7,585 bases of DNA from Candidatus Bathyarchaeota archaeon. GTDB taxonomy: Archaea > Thermoproteota > Bathyarchaeia > TCS64. The notes under the pieces were generated by a model. The model did no database searches, had not been told where the DNA came from, and saw only the letters and a program-made list of their open reading frames with translations. The stretch lies in NCBI GenBank assembly GCA_003662205.1, contig QMXQ01000072.1, positions 1 to 7,585 on the forward strand, read 5' to 3'. Numbering within the stretch: position 1 is the first letter of the stretch; every line of letters starts with the position of its first letter. Position numbers and translations under genes: made by a program. Below, one piece after another: positions 1 through 6,002 of the stretch.

Positions 1-507
1 AGGAGGGCGCTGACGGCGGCCCTCAGGGCCCACGACGGCCGCGGCGAGCAGACCGCGCTGGTGGGCAAGATTAAAACGAAGCTCAACCTCGGGGACCTCG
101 GCGAGGTCATCGACCTCCTCTACGCGACGGGGATGAGGAGCCACGAGGTCGCGGCCCTCGCGCCCCTGGTAGCGGAGGCGGCGGAGGAGGGCGACGAGGT
201 GGCGGCCTGCATCCTGAGGGAGGCCGGGACTGAGCTGGGCCGCGCCGCCGTCGCCGTCATCCGAAAGCTTCGACTGCAGGGACAGTTCACCGTGGCCCAG
301 ACCGGCGGGGTCTTCCAGCTCGGCGAATCGATACGCGCCGCCTTCGAGGAAACCGTGCGGCTGGAGGCTCCGGAGTGCGTTGTCGCCCCGGCCCGCTTCG
401 AGCCCGCCGTCGGCGCCGCCCTCCTCGCGCTGCGGGAGCTGGGCGTGGAGGTGGACGAGCCCCTCCTGAGGCGGATGGAGGCCTCCCTGCGCGCCTTGGG
501 GAGGTGA
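1..507 (+). CDS. BadF/BadG-type N-acetylhexosamine kinase (GlcNAc/MurNAc kinase), 5'-truncated
   Basis: The frame is open from the first base of the window, so this is the C-terminal 168 codons of a longer gene; the family is usually a little over 300 residues. The visible part matches the end of BadF/BadG/BcrA/BcrD-family sugar kinases. It has a helical segment around ALRAHDGRG at the left edge, then the second ATPase half with TGGVF (codons 101-105), and then the closing PARFEPAVGAALLAL segment. Members of this family phosphorylate GlcNAc, and the clostridial enzyme MurK phosphorylates both MurNAc and GlcNAc at O-6. Placement four bases before murQ makes a MurK-like role likely: it would supply MurNAc-6-P to MurQ. 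The N-terminal phosphate loop and the sugar-binding residues lie outside the window, so substrate choice cannot be read here. The GTG at 61 is internal to the domain and is not the start. Family call is good; MurNAc specificity is inference from context. Confidence 0.85.
   Translation, partial: RRALTAALRAHDGRGEQTALVGKIKTKLNLGDLGEVIDLLYATGMRSHEVAALAPLVAEAAEEGDEVAACILREAGTELGRAAVAVIRKLRLQGQFTVAQTGGVFQLGESIRAAFEETVRLEAPECVVAPARFEPAVGAALLALRELGVEVDEPLLRRMEASLRALGR
500..507 (+). promoter_or_regulatory. Ribosome binding site of murQ, containing the kinase stop codon
   Basis: GGAGGTGA is a full-strength match to the 16S rRNA 3' end and lies four bases before the GTG at 512. Its last three bases are the TGA stop of the upstream kinase, so ribosomes ending the kinase sit on the murQ initiation signal. 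This suggests coupled translation and fixes the murQ start. Confidence 0.8.
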
Positions 508-511
508 CGAG

Positions 512-1405
512 GTGAAGGGTTCGCCCACTGAGCTGAGGAACCCTCGGGCCGTCGGCATCGACGAGAAGTCCACCGAGGAGGTGCTGAGGATCATCAGCTC
601 CGAGGATCGGCTCGTCCCCATCGCTGTCGCCGCCGAGATACCGCGGATCGCCGAGGCAGCGGAGGCGGTAGCCGCTGTCCTCCGAGGCGGGGGCCGCGTC
701 TTCTTCGCCGGCGCCGGCACGAGCGGCCGCCTGGGAGTCATGGAGGCGGCGGAGATGGCGCCCACCTTCGGGGTGCCGCCTGACACGTTCCAGGCCGTCA
801 TCGCCGGGGGCCCCGAGGCGGTCTTCCGTTCCGTCGAGGAGGCTGAGGACGATGAGGCGGCGGGTGGCAGGGCCCTCGACCAGCGCGGCCTCGGGCGGGG
901 CGACATTCTGGTCGCTCTCTCGGCGTCCGGGAGAACGCCCTTTGTCATCGGCGCCCTGAGGCGGGCCAGGGAGAGGGGGGCCAGGACGGTCGCGGTCACC
1001 TGTAACCCCGGTTCTCCGGCGGCGGAGCTGGCGGATATCTCCATCGCGCCCGAGGTGGGCGCCGAGGTGGTGGCGGGTTCGACGAGGATGAAGGCCGGCA
1101 CGGCCCAGAAGCTGGTGCTCAACATGTTAACGACGGCGGCCATGATCAGGCTCGGCAAGGTCCACGACGGATACATGGTCGGCGTCCAGCCGAGCAACCG
1201 GAAGCTGAGGGAGCGGGCCCGACGGATCGTCGAGGCCCTCGCCGGCGTGGGCCCGGAGGAGGCGGCGGAGGCGCTGGAGCATGCCGGCGGCGACGTGAGG
1301 GTCGCGGTTCTCCTGGCCGAGACCGGCGCCGCCCCCGCGGAGGCCCGGCGCGCCCTTGACCGGGCCGGCGGCTCGCTGCGGCGGGCCCTGGAGGCGTTGA
1401 GGTGA
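512..1405 (+). CDS. murQ: N-acetylmuramic acid 6-phosphate etherase (MurQ)
   Basis: This cytoplasmic enzyme cleaves the D-lactyl ether of MurNAc-6-phosphate to give GlcNAc-6-phosphate and D-lactate. The 297 residues match the usual length (E. coli 298) and align end to end from memory. The SIS sugar-phosphate domain carries the AGAGTSGRLG loop at 66-75, SASGRTP in the middle and the signature GSTRMKAGTAQKLVLNML. The two acidic residues implicated in E. coli catalysis (Glu83, Glu114) correspond to Glu81 in MEAAE and Glu112 in EEAED, and both are kept. The last 55 or so residues are the small helical UBA-like tail typical of MurQ. The GTG start is set by a GGAGGTGA site four bases upstream. It lies between a sugar kinase and, further down, namZ, nagA and anmK, all of which make or use its substrate or product. 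No defect is visible, and the regulatory homologue GCKR is excluded by length. Confidence 0.97.
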   Translation: MKGSPTELRNPRAVGIDEKSTEEVLRIISSEDRLVPIAVAAEIPRIAEAAEAVAAVLRGGGRVFFAGAGTSGRLGVMEAAEMAPTFGVPPDTFQAVIAGGPEAVFRSVEEAEDDEAAGGRALDQRGLGRGDILVALSASGRTPFVIGALRRARERGARTVAVTCNPGSPAAELADISIAPEVGAEVVAGSTRMKAGTAQKLVLNMLTTAAMIRLGKVHDGYMVGVQPSNRKLRERARRIVEALAGVGPEEAAEALEHAGGDVRVAVLLAETGAAPAEARRALDRAGGSLRRALEALR

Positions 1406-1408
1406 TCC
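1399..1408 (+). promoter_or_regulatory. Ribosome binding site of the 1410 gene, containing the murQ stop codon
   Basis: GAGGTGATCC is a ten-base perfect complement to the conserved GGATCACCTC end of 16S rRNA. The GGTGA core ends four bases before the GTG at 1410, and its TGA is the murQ stop. This is the same geometry as at the kinase/murQ junction and supports a GTG start at 1410. Confidence 0.75.
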
Positions 1409-1409
1409 G

Positions 1410-2408
1410 GTGATCCCCGAGCGCGGCGTCTCATACTACGGCGTCATGTACCCCGACAGGGCGGAGCGGGATTTCGATGAGATGGTGGACCACGGCTGCA
1501 ACGCCGTCCTCCTCGCCGTCTCCGAGTTCGACTGGTGGTTCTGGCGGCGGAACGTCGCCAGCCTCATCTCCGCCGCCCGCGATCGCGGCCTCAGGGCCTA
1601 CGTTGACCTGTGGGGGTGGGGGAAGACCCTGGCGGGGGAGCCGCCGAGCCCCTTCCTCATGCGGGACGTCGATCACAGGCAGCGGGCGGCCTCCGGGAGG
1701 ACCTACCACGCGGTCTGCCTCAACCACGAGGGGTTTCGCGCCTTCCTCAGGGAGGGCATCGAGGGGATGGCGGCCGAGACCGCGGTCGACGGCTTCTTCT
1801 GGGACGAGCCCCACTACGCCAACTGGCACGACCCCGACTGGGCGTGCCGCTGCCCCATCTGCACCGCCCTCTACGAGGAGGAGACGGGGGAGCCGATGCC
1901 GCGGGAGCTGACCTCGCGGGTCATAGCCTTCAGGGAGCGGCGGGCCGTCGAGTTCCTCGGAGAGCTCTCCAGGGCGGTGAAGGAGGCGGACCCCGGCGTC
2001 GATGTCATCGTCTGCCTTCTCCCCACGCAGAGCCCCCTCATCGGCATCACCGACTGGAGCCGGGTCGCCGCCATCCCCGAGATCGACGTCTTCGCCACCG
2101 ATCCCTACTGGTTCCACGCCGGCATGGACCGAGAGAGGGGGCTGGAGTTCTTCAAAGCGACCGGCGAGAGAGCCGTAGAGCTGGCCAGAAAGCACGGGAA
2201 GCGGTCTCAGCTCTGGCTCCAGGCCTTCCGCGTCCCCCGAGGCAGGGAGCGCGAGCTCGTCGAGGCGACGAGGATCGCGGCCGAGCTGGGCACAGACTCC
2301 CTCTTCGCCTGGCCCTACCGGGGCGGAGCGGGCAGCATCCTCGCGTCGGAAGACCCCGAGGCCGTATGGACTGCCCTCGGGGAGGCCTACAGGCGGGAGG
2401 CCGGATGA
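1410..2408 (+). CDS. Unassigned protein resembling TIM-barrel glycoside hydrolases
   Basis: I do not recognise a named family. The 332-residue protein has alternating strand and helix segments typical of a (beta/alpha)8 barrel and no signal peptide or membrane segment. Features that resemble glycosidase-like barrels are GVSYYGVMYPD at the start, an aromatic cluster DWWFW (41-45), DLWGWG (66-71) and an acidic strand end DGFFWDEPH (127-135, Asp132 and Glu133). There is also a Cys-x-Cys-x2-Cys cluster (Cys146, Cys148, Cys151), then DVFATDPYWF (227-236), LWLQAF (268-273) and FAWPYRGG (299-306). Aromatics at strand ends suit sugar binding. It sits between murQ and namZ with coupled junctions on both sides, so it probably acts on MurNAc- or GlcNAc-containing oligosaccharides, for example as a cytoplasmic hexosaminidase, muramidase or lytic-type enzyme. 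That function is inference. The frame is real: composition is balanced, whereas the overlapping frames are Arg/Gly/Pro-rich shadows. Confidence 0.8.
   Translation: MIPERGVSYYGVMYPDRAERDFDEMVDHGCNAVLLAVSEFDWWFWRRNVASLISAARDRGLRAYVDLWGWGKTLAGEPPSPFLMRDVDHRQRAASGRTYHAVCLNHEGFRAFLREGIEGMAAETAVDGFFWDEPHYANWHDPDWACRCPICTALYEEETGEPMPRELTSRVIAFRERRAVEFLGELSRAVKEADPGVDVIVCLLPTQSPLIGITDWSRVAAIPEIDVFATDPYWFHAGMDRERGLEFFKATGERAVELARKHGKRSQLWLQAFRVPRGRERELVEATRIAAELGTDSLFAWPYRGGAGSILASEDPEAVWTALGEAYRREAG
2395..2400 (+). promoter_or_regulatory. Ribosome binding site of namZ
   Basis: GGGAGG ends four bases before the ATG at 2405, which overlaps the previous gene's TGA as ATGA. The second ATG at 2411 would be ten bases away, so 2405 is preferred. 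Confidence 0.6.
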
Positions 2409-3577
2409 GGATGCGGGTCGCGCCCGGCGTCGATGTCCTGCTGCGGAACCCTGTGGCGTTCCTCGGCTCCTCCAGGGTGGGGCTCATCACGAACCCGACG
2501 GGCGTGACCGGAGACTTCACCTCCACCATCGACGCCTTCCACCGGGACCCGCGCATCAGGCTCACAGCCATCTTCGGCCCCGAGCACGGAGCCAGGGGCG
2601 ACGTCCAGGACGCCCTTCCGGTCGAGTCCTACGTCGACCCGGCGACGGGGCTCCCCGTCCACAGCCTCTACGGGGACGCCCGGAGGCCGACGGCGGAGAT
2701 GCTGGAGGACGTCGATATCCTCGTCTTCGACATTCAGGACGTAGGCGCCCGGTTCTACACCTACGCCTCGACGCTCACCTACGCCCTTGAGGCCGCCGCC
2801 GAGCACGGACTCCCCCTCCTCGTCCTCGACCGGCCGAACCCCATCGACGGCGTCCACGTCGAGGGGAAGCCCCTCGACTCGCGGTTCGCCTCCTTCGTCG
2901 GCCTCCACCCGATACCGATACGCCACGGGATGACCATCGGAGAGCTTGCGCTGCTCATCAACGCCGGCGTCGGCGCCGAGCTCCGCGTCGTCGAGATGGA
3001 GGGGTGGCGTCGGGGGATGTGGTTCGACGAGATCGGCCTCCCCTGGGTCCAGCCGTCGCCCAACCTCCCCACCCTGGAGACTGCGGCCGTCTACCCCGGC
3101 ACCTGCCTCTTCGAGGGCACCAACATCTCCGAGGGGAGGGGGACAACCCGTCCCTTCGAATACCTCGGCGCCCCCTGGATCGACGGCGCCATGTGGGCCG
3201 AAGCCCTGAACGCGCTCGGCCTCGCCGGCGTCCTCTTCAGGGCCTGCCACTTCACACCGACCTTCTCCAAATACGCAGGCGAGCGGTGCGGCGGCGTCCA
3301 GGTCCATGTCACCGACAGGAACGCCTTTCGGCCCGTGGAGACCGCTCTCTACATGATCGCAGCGGCCCGCGGCCTCTGGCCCGGAAACTTCGAGTGGCTC
3401 CCGCCGACCTATGATGGACGCTGCCACTTCGACCTGCTGGCCGGCACCGACCAGATCAGGAAGGCCCTCAGCCGCGGCGTGCCCGTCGAGGAGATCGTCG
3501 CGAGCTGGCGGAACGAGCTGGACGTGTGCCTCAAGCAGAGAAAGAGATACCTCCTCTACCCCGAAGGAGGGAGCTGA
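2405..3577 (+). CDS. namZ: Exo-beta-N-acetylmuramidase NamZ (DUF1343, GH171)
   Basis: The B. subtilis founder of this family removes MurNAc from the non-reducing end of peptidoglycan fragments such as MurNAc-GlcNAc. The 390 residues show the DUF1343 signature blocks in order: GLITNPTGV (26-34), FGPEHGARG (57-65) and DILVFDIQDVGARFYTY (104-120). These are followed by DRPNPIDG (142-149), FVGLHPIPIRHGMTIGELA, the long conserved block PSPNLPTLETAAVYPG (217-232), FEGTNISEGRGTTRPFE (236-252) and PTFSKYAGERCGGVQ. Glu60 in the GPEHG motif is, to my recollection, the proposed catalytic acid. There is no signal peptide (the N-terminus is MRMRVAPGVDVLLRNPVAFL), so the enzyme appears cytoplasmic, unlike secreted bacterial versions. 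It overlaps the 1410 gene by four bases (ATGA) and ends one base before the nagA ATG. The start at 2405 is chosen because upstream extension in this frame is an Arg/Gly-rich shadow of the preceding gene. Family call is secure; the substrate is inferred from family and operon. Confidence 0.93.
   Translation: MRMRVAPGVDVLLRNPVAFLGSSRVGLITNPTGVTGDFTSTIDAFHRDPRIRLTAIFGPEHGARGDVQDALPVESYVDPATGLPVHSLYGDARRPTAEMLEDVDILVFDIQDVGARFYTYASTLTYALEAAAEHGLPLLVLDRPNPIDGVHVEGKPLDSRFASFVGLHPIPIRHGMTIGELALLINAGVGAELRVVEMEGWRRGMWFDEIGLPWVQPSPNLPTLETAAVYPGTCLFEGTNISEGRGTTRPFEYLGAPWIDGAMWAEALNALGLAGVLFRACHFTPTFSKYAGERCGGVQVHVTDRNAFRPVETALYMIAAARGLWPGNFEWLPPTYDGRCHFDLLAGTDQIRKALSRGVPVEEIVASWRNELDVCLKQRKRYLLYPEGGS
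3566..3570 (+). promoter_or_regulatory. Ribosome binding site of nagA
   Basis: GGAGG lies eight bases before the ATG at 3579 and just inside the 3' end of namZ. It decides the start at 3579 against the open but low-quality upstream extension of the same frame. Confidence 0.7.
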
Positions 3578-3578
3578 A

Positions 3579-4754
3579 ATGGATGAGCCCATCATAATCC
3601 GGGGGACCCTCCTCACCCCCTTCGAGACGATACCCGGAGGCACGGTCGTCGTGGAGGGCGGGAAGATCATCCACGTCGGCGGAGGCGACGCCGAGGCCTC
3701 GGGAAGGATCTACGACTTCTGCGACAGCTTCGTCGCGCCCGGTCTCATAGACCTTCATACACACGGCGGATCCGGATTCGACGTGATGGACGCCTCTCCC
3801 GAGGCGCTGGACGGCGTCGCGCGGCATCTCGCCGCCGGCGGGGTCACCTCCTTCCTCTCCACCACCTACTCGGCACCCCTCGACGATTTGAAGGCGGCGG
3901 CCCGCGCGGTGAGGGCGTCGATGGAGCGGGGGACGAGGGGCGCGGAGGTGCTGGGCCTCCACCTGGAGGGGCCCTACCTCAACCCGGCGAGACGGGGCGC
4001 GCAGAACCCGGCCCACATCAGGCCGCCGAGCATCGAGGAACTCGCCGAGATAGTGAAGGAGGCGGGCGGTGCCGTCAGGGTTGTGACCCTGGCGCCGGAG
4101 ATTGATGGCGCCCTAGAGGTGGCGGCGTGGCTCGCCTCCGTCGGCGTCACCGCCTCGGCTGGGCACACGGATGCCACCTACGAGGAGATGGAGGCGGCGG
4201 TGGACGCCGGCGTCAGGCATGTCGCCCACCTCTTCAATGGGATGCGCCCTTTTCATCATCGGGATCCCGGCGTGGCCGGTGCCGCCCTCACCGACGGGAG
4301 GGTCACGGTCGAGCTGATCGCCGACGGGGTGCACCTCCACCCCGGGGCGCTGAGCCTCGCGGCCGCGGCGAAGGGGGTGGGGAAGACGGCGCTGGTCTCG
4401 GACTCCATATCGCCGGCCGGCCTCCCCGACGGCGAATACCTGTTCGGAGGCCTGAGGGTGCGCCTCAGGGGCGGCCGATGCCTCCTGGAGTCGGGGGCCC
4501 TGGCGGGGAGCACCATCAGGCTCTGCGACGCCGTCAGGAACATGGTGGAGCTTGTGGGGGTCCCGATGGCGGAGGCGGTGGAGATGGCCTCCTCGACGCC
4601 CGCGGCCATCATCGGCGTGGCGGACAGGAAGGGGCGCCTGGAGCCTGGGATGGACGCCGACCTGACGGTCCTCGACCGGGATTTCTCCGTCCTCCTCACC
4701 GTGGTCGGCGGCAGGGTGGTCCACGAGGCGGGGGCGGACGATGATGCCCGCTGA
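3579..4754 (+). CDS. nagA: N-acetylglucosamine-6-phosphate deacetylase (NagA)
   Basis: This amidohydrolase-superfamily enzyme removes acetate from GlcNAc-6-phosphate to give glucosamine-6-phosphate, the step directly after MurQ. The 391 residues match the usual length. Visible motifs are APGLIDLHTHGGSGFD with the His60-x-His62 pair, LHLEGPYLNP with metal ligand Glu130, SAGHTDA with His196 and HLFNGMRPFHHRDPG with His217. They continue with IADGVHLHP with His252, and LVSDSISPAG with the catalytic Asp275. The small beta-sandwich is formed by the N-terminal strands and the C-terminal GRLEPGMDADLTVLD segment. The HxH pair fits the two-metal-type enzymes (as in B. subtilis) rather than E. coli, where those ligands are replaced. 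The start at 3579 follows a GGAGG site and one base after the namZ stop. The 3' end overlaps anmK by 14 bases. The ORF can be opened further upstream to 3411, but that part is an out-of-frame shadow of namZ. Confidence 0.96.
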   Translation: MDEPIIIRGTLLTPFETIPGGTVVVEGGKIIHVGGGDAEASGRIYDFCDSFVAPGLIDLHTHGGSGFDVMDASPEALDGVARHLAAGGVTSFLSTTYSAPLDDLKAAARAVRASMERGTRGAEVLGLHLEGPYLNPARRGAQNPAHIRPPSIEELAEIVKEAGGAVRVVTLAPEIDGALEVAAWLASVGVTASAGHTDATYEEMEAAVDAGVRHVAHLFNGMRPFHHRDPGVAGAALTDGRVTVELIADGVHLHPGALSLAAAAKGVGKTALVSDSISPAGLPDGEYLFGGLRVRLRGGRCLLESGALAGSTIRLCDAVRNMVELVGVPMAEAVEMASSTPAAIIGVADRKGRLEPGMDADLTVLDRDFSVLLTVVGGRVVHEAGADDDAR

Positions 4755-5955
4755 TGTCCTCACCCGCATAGGGCGCCTCAGGCGGAAGCGGACGCGCAGG
4801 GTCGTCGGCCTCATCTCGGGCACCTCCGCCGACGGCGTTTCAGCCGTCGTCACGGAGATCACCGGCTCGGGCGTGGAGACTCGGCTCCGTGTCGTAGCCT
4901 TCAGGACCTACCCCTACCCCGCCGCCCTCAGGGAGGAGGTCTTCAGGCTCTTCAGCGCCGAGACCGCGACCGTCGACAGGGCCTGCGAGATGAACTTCGT
5001 CTTGGGCGGATTCTTCGCGGACTGCGCCATCAGGCTGGTGGAGGAGGCCGGCCTGAACATCGGCGACATAGACCTCATCGGCTCCCACGGCCAGACCATC
5101 CACCACTCGCCGCAGCCGGGGGAGGTCTGCGGATACGGCACGAGGTCAACCCTCCAGATCGGGGAGCCCGCCGTCATCGCCGAGAGGACCGGCGTCCCGA
5201 CGGTCGCCGACTTCAGGAAGGCCGACATCGCGGCCGGCGGCGAGGGGGCGCCCCTCACCCCCTACCTCGACTATATCCTCCACCGGCACCCGGAGCTCAG
5301 CCGGGTCCTCCAGAACATCGGCGGCATCGCCAACCTCACCTACCTCCCCGCCGGCGCCTCGGCCCAGGACGTGGTGGCCTTCGACACCGGCCCCGGAAAC
5401 ACGCTCATCGACGCCGTCGTCAGACACTACACCGGCGGCGCCCAGACCTACGACAGGGACGGCCGCATCGCGGCCAGGGGAACAGTCGACGCGACCCTGC
5501 TCCAGGAACTCCTCTCCCACCCCTACTTCAGCAGGAGGCCGCCGAAGACCACGGGCCGAGAGGAGTTCGGCGAAGCCTTCGCCCGGAAAGTCATTTCCAG
5601 GGGAGAGGCGCTGGGCCTCGGGTTTGAGGACATCGTGGCGACCGCCGCCGCGCTGACCGTCGAGTCGATTGCGAGGGCCTACGAGCACCACCTCCCGGAG
5701 GGACGCGCCATCGACGAGGTCTACGTCTCAGGGGGCGGCGCCAGAAACCGGTTCCTGATGGAGGCCCTCCGCTCCAGGCTGGACCCCATCCCCGTCCTCC
5801 CCTACGACCGCCTGGGCATCCCCTGCGAGGCGAAGGAGGCGGTGCTGATGGCCGTGCTGGCCAACGAGCACATCTCGGGCAACCCGTCAAACCTGCCGGC
5901 GGCCACGGGGGCAAGGAGGGCGGTCGTCCTCGGAGCCCTCTTCCCCGCCTCCTAG
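4741..5955 (+). CDS. anmK: Anhydro-N-acetylmuramic acid kinase (AnmK)
   Basis: AnmK opens the 1,6-anhydro ring of anhydro-MurNAc and phosphorylates it with ATP, giving MurNAc-6-phosphate for MurQ. The protein is 404 residues; E. coli AnmK is 369. All family blocks are present: GLISGTSADG (23-32), GSHGQTIHHSP (114-124) and VADFRKADIAAGGEGAPL (155-172), which contains the conserved aspartates of the active site. The others are QNIGGIANLTYLP (191-203), the ATP-site motif DTGPGN (215-220), KTTGREEF (269-276), SGGGARN (330-336) and the closing NPSNLPAATGA (381-391). About 20 residues precede the first motif and are strongly basic (RIGRLRRKRTRR). The only starts available are the ATGs at 4741 and 4744, since no other start codon occurs before the motif. 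It overlaps nagA by 14 bases, and no strong ribosome binding site is visible, so translation is probably coupled. It closes the tight operon. Confidence 0.96.
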   Translation: MMPADVLTRIGRLRRKRTRRVVGLISGTSADGVSAVVTEITGSGVETRLRVVAFRTYPYPAALREEVFRLFSAETATVDRACEMNFVLGGFFADCAIRLVEEAGLNIGDIDLIGSHGQTIHHSPQPGEVCGYGTRSTLQIGEPAVIAERTGVPTVADFRKADIAAGGEGAPLTPYLDYILHRHPELSRVLQNIGGIANLTYLPAGASAQDVVAFDTGPGNTLIDAVVRHYTGGAQTYDRDGRIAARGTVDATLLQELLSHPYFSRRPPKTTGREEFGEAFARKVISRGEALGLGFEDIVATAAALTVESIARAYEHHLPEGRAIDEVYVSGGGARNRFLMEALRSRLDPIPVLPYDRLGIPCEAKEAVLMAVLANEHISGNPSNLPAATGARRAVVLGALFPAS

Positions 5956-5961
5956 ACCAAG

Positions 5962-5969
5962 GATATATG
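5962..5969 (+). promoter_or_regulatory. Possible archaeal-type TATA box ahead of the M20 gene
   Basis: GATATATG lies in the 47-base gap between anmK and the M20 gene, which is about 38% G+C (18 of 47), far below the flanking genes. In an archaeon a TATA box here would place transcription start about 25 bases downstream, close to the ribosome binding site at 5990, giving a very short leader. No clear BRE is seen and the sequence is short, so this is tentative; read-through from anmK remains possible. Confidence 0.35.
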
Positions 5970-5989
5970 AAGCGAACCAAAAGTTAGAT

Positions 5990-5996
5990 GGAGGAG
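5990..5996 (+). promoter_or_regulatory. Ribosome binding site deciding the M20 start at 6003
   Basis: GGAGGAG lies six bases before the ATG at 6003. The in-frame ATG at 5988 overlaps this site and has nothing comparable upstream, so 6003 is preferred. Confidence 0.7.
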
Positions 5997-6002
5997 TATA
6001 GT

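Noticed and set aside
1610..2404. Upstream extension of the namZ frame over the 1410 gene, giving a 655-residue ORF
   Set aside because: The extra 265 residues are Gly/Arg/Pro-rich with no family pattern, while the overlapping 1410 frame has balanced composition and good starts. NamZ begins cleanly at 2405.
3411..3578. Upstream extension of the nagA frame into namZ
   Set aside because: The 56 extra residues are a Ser/Arg/Ala-rich shadow of namZ. A GGAGG site directly precedes the ATG at 3579, where homology begins.
2387..3670. Long minus-strand ORF (427 residues) opposite namZ
   Set aside because: It is a mirror of GC-rich codons, dominated by Gly, Glu, Val and Asp with no domain pattern, and lies fully over a confidently identified gene.
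4113..4862. Minus-strand ORF (249 residues) opposite nagA/anmK
   Set aside because: Arg/Pro/His-rich composition and complete overlap with two strongly supported genes; typical antisense shadow in high-GC DNA.
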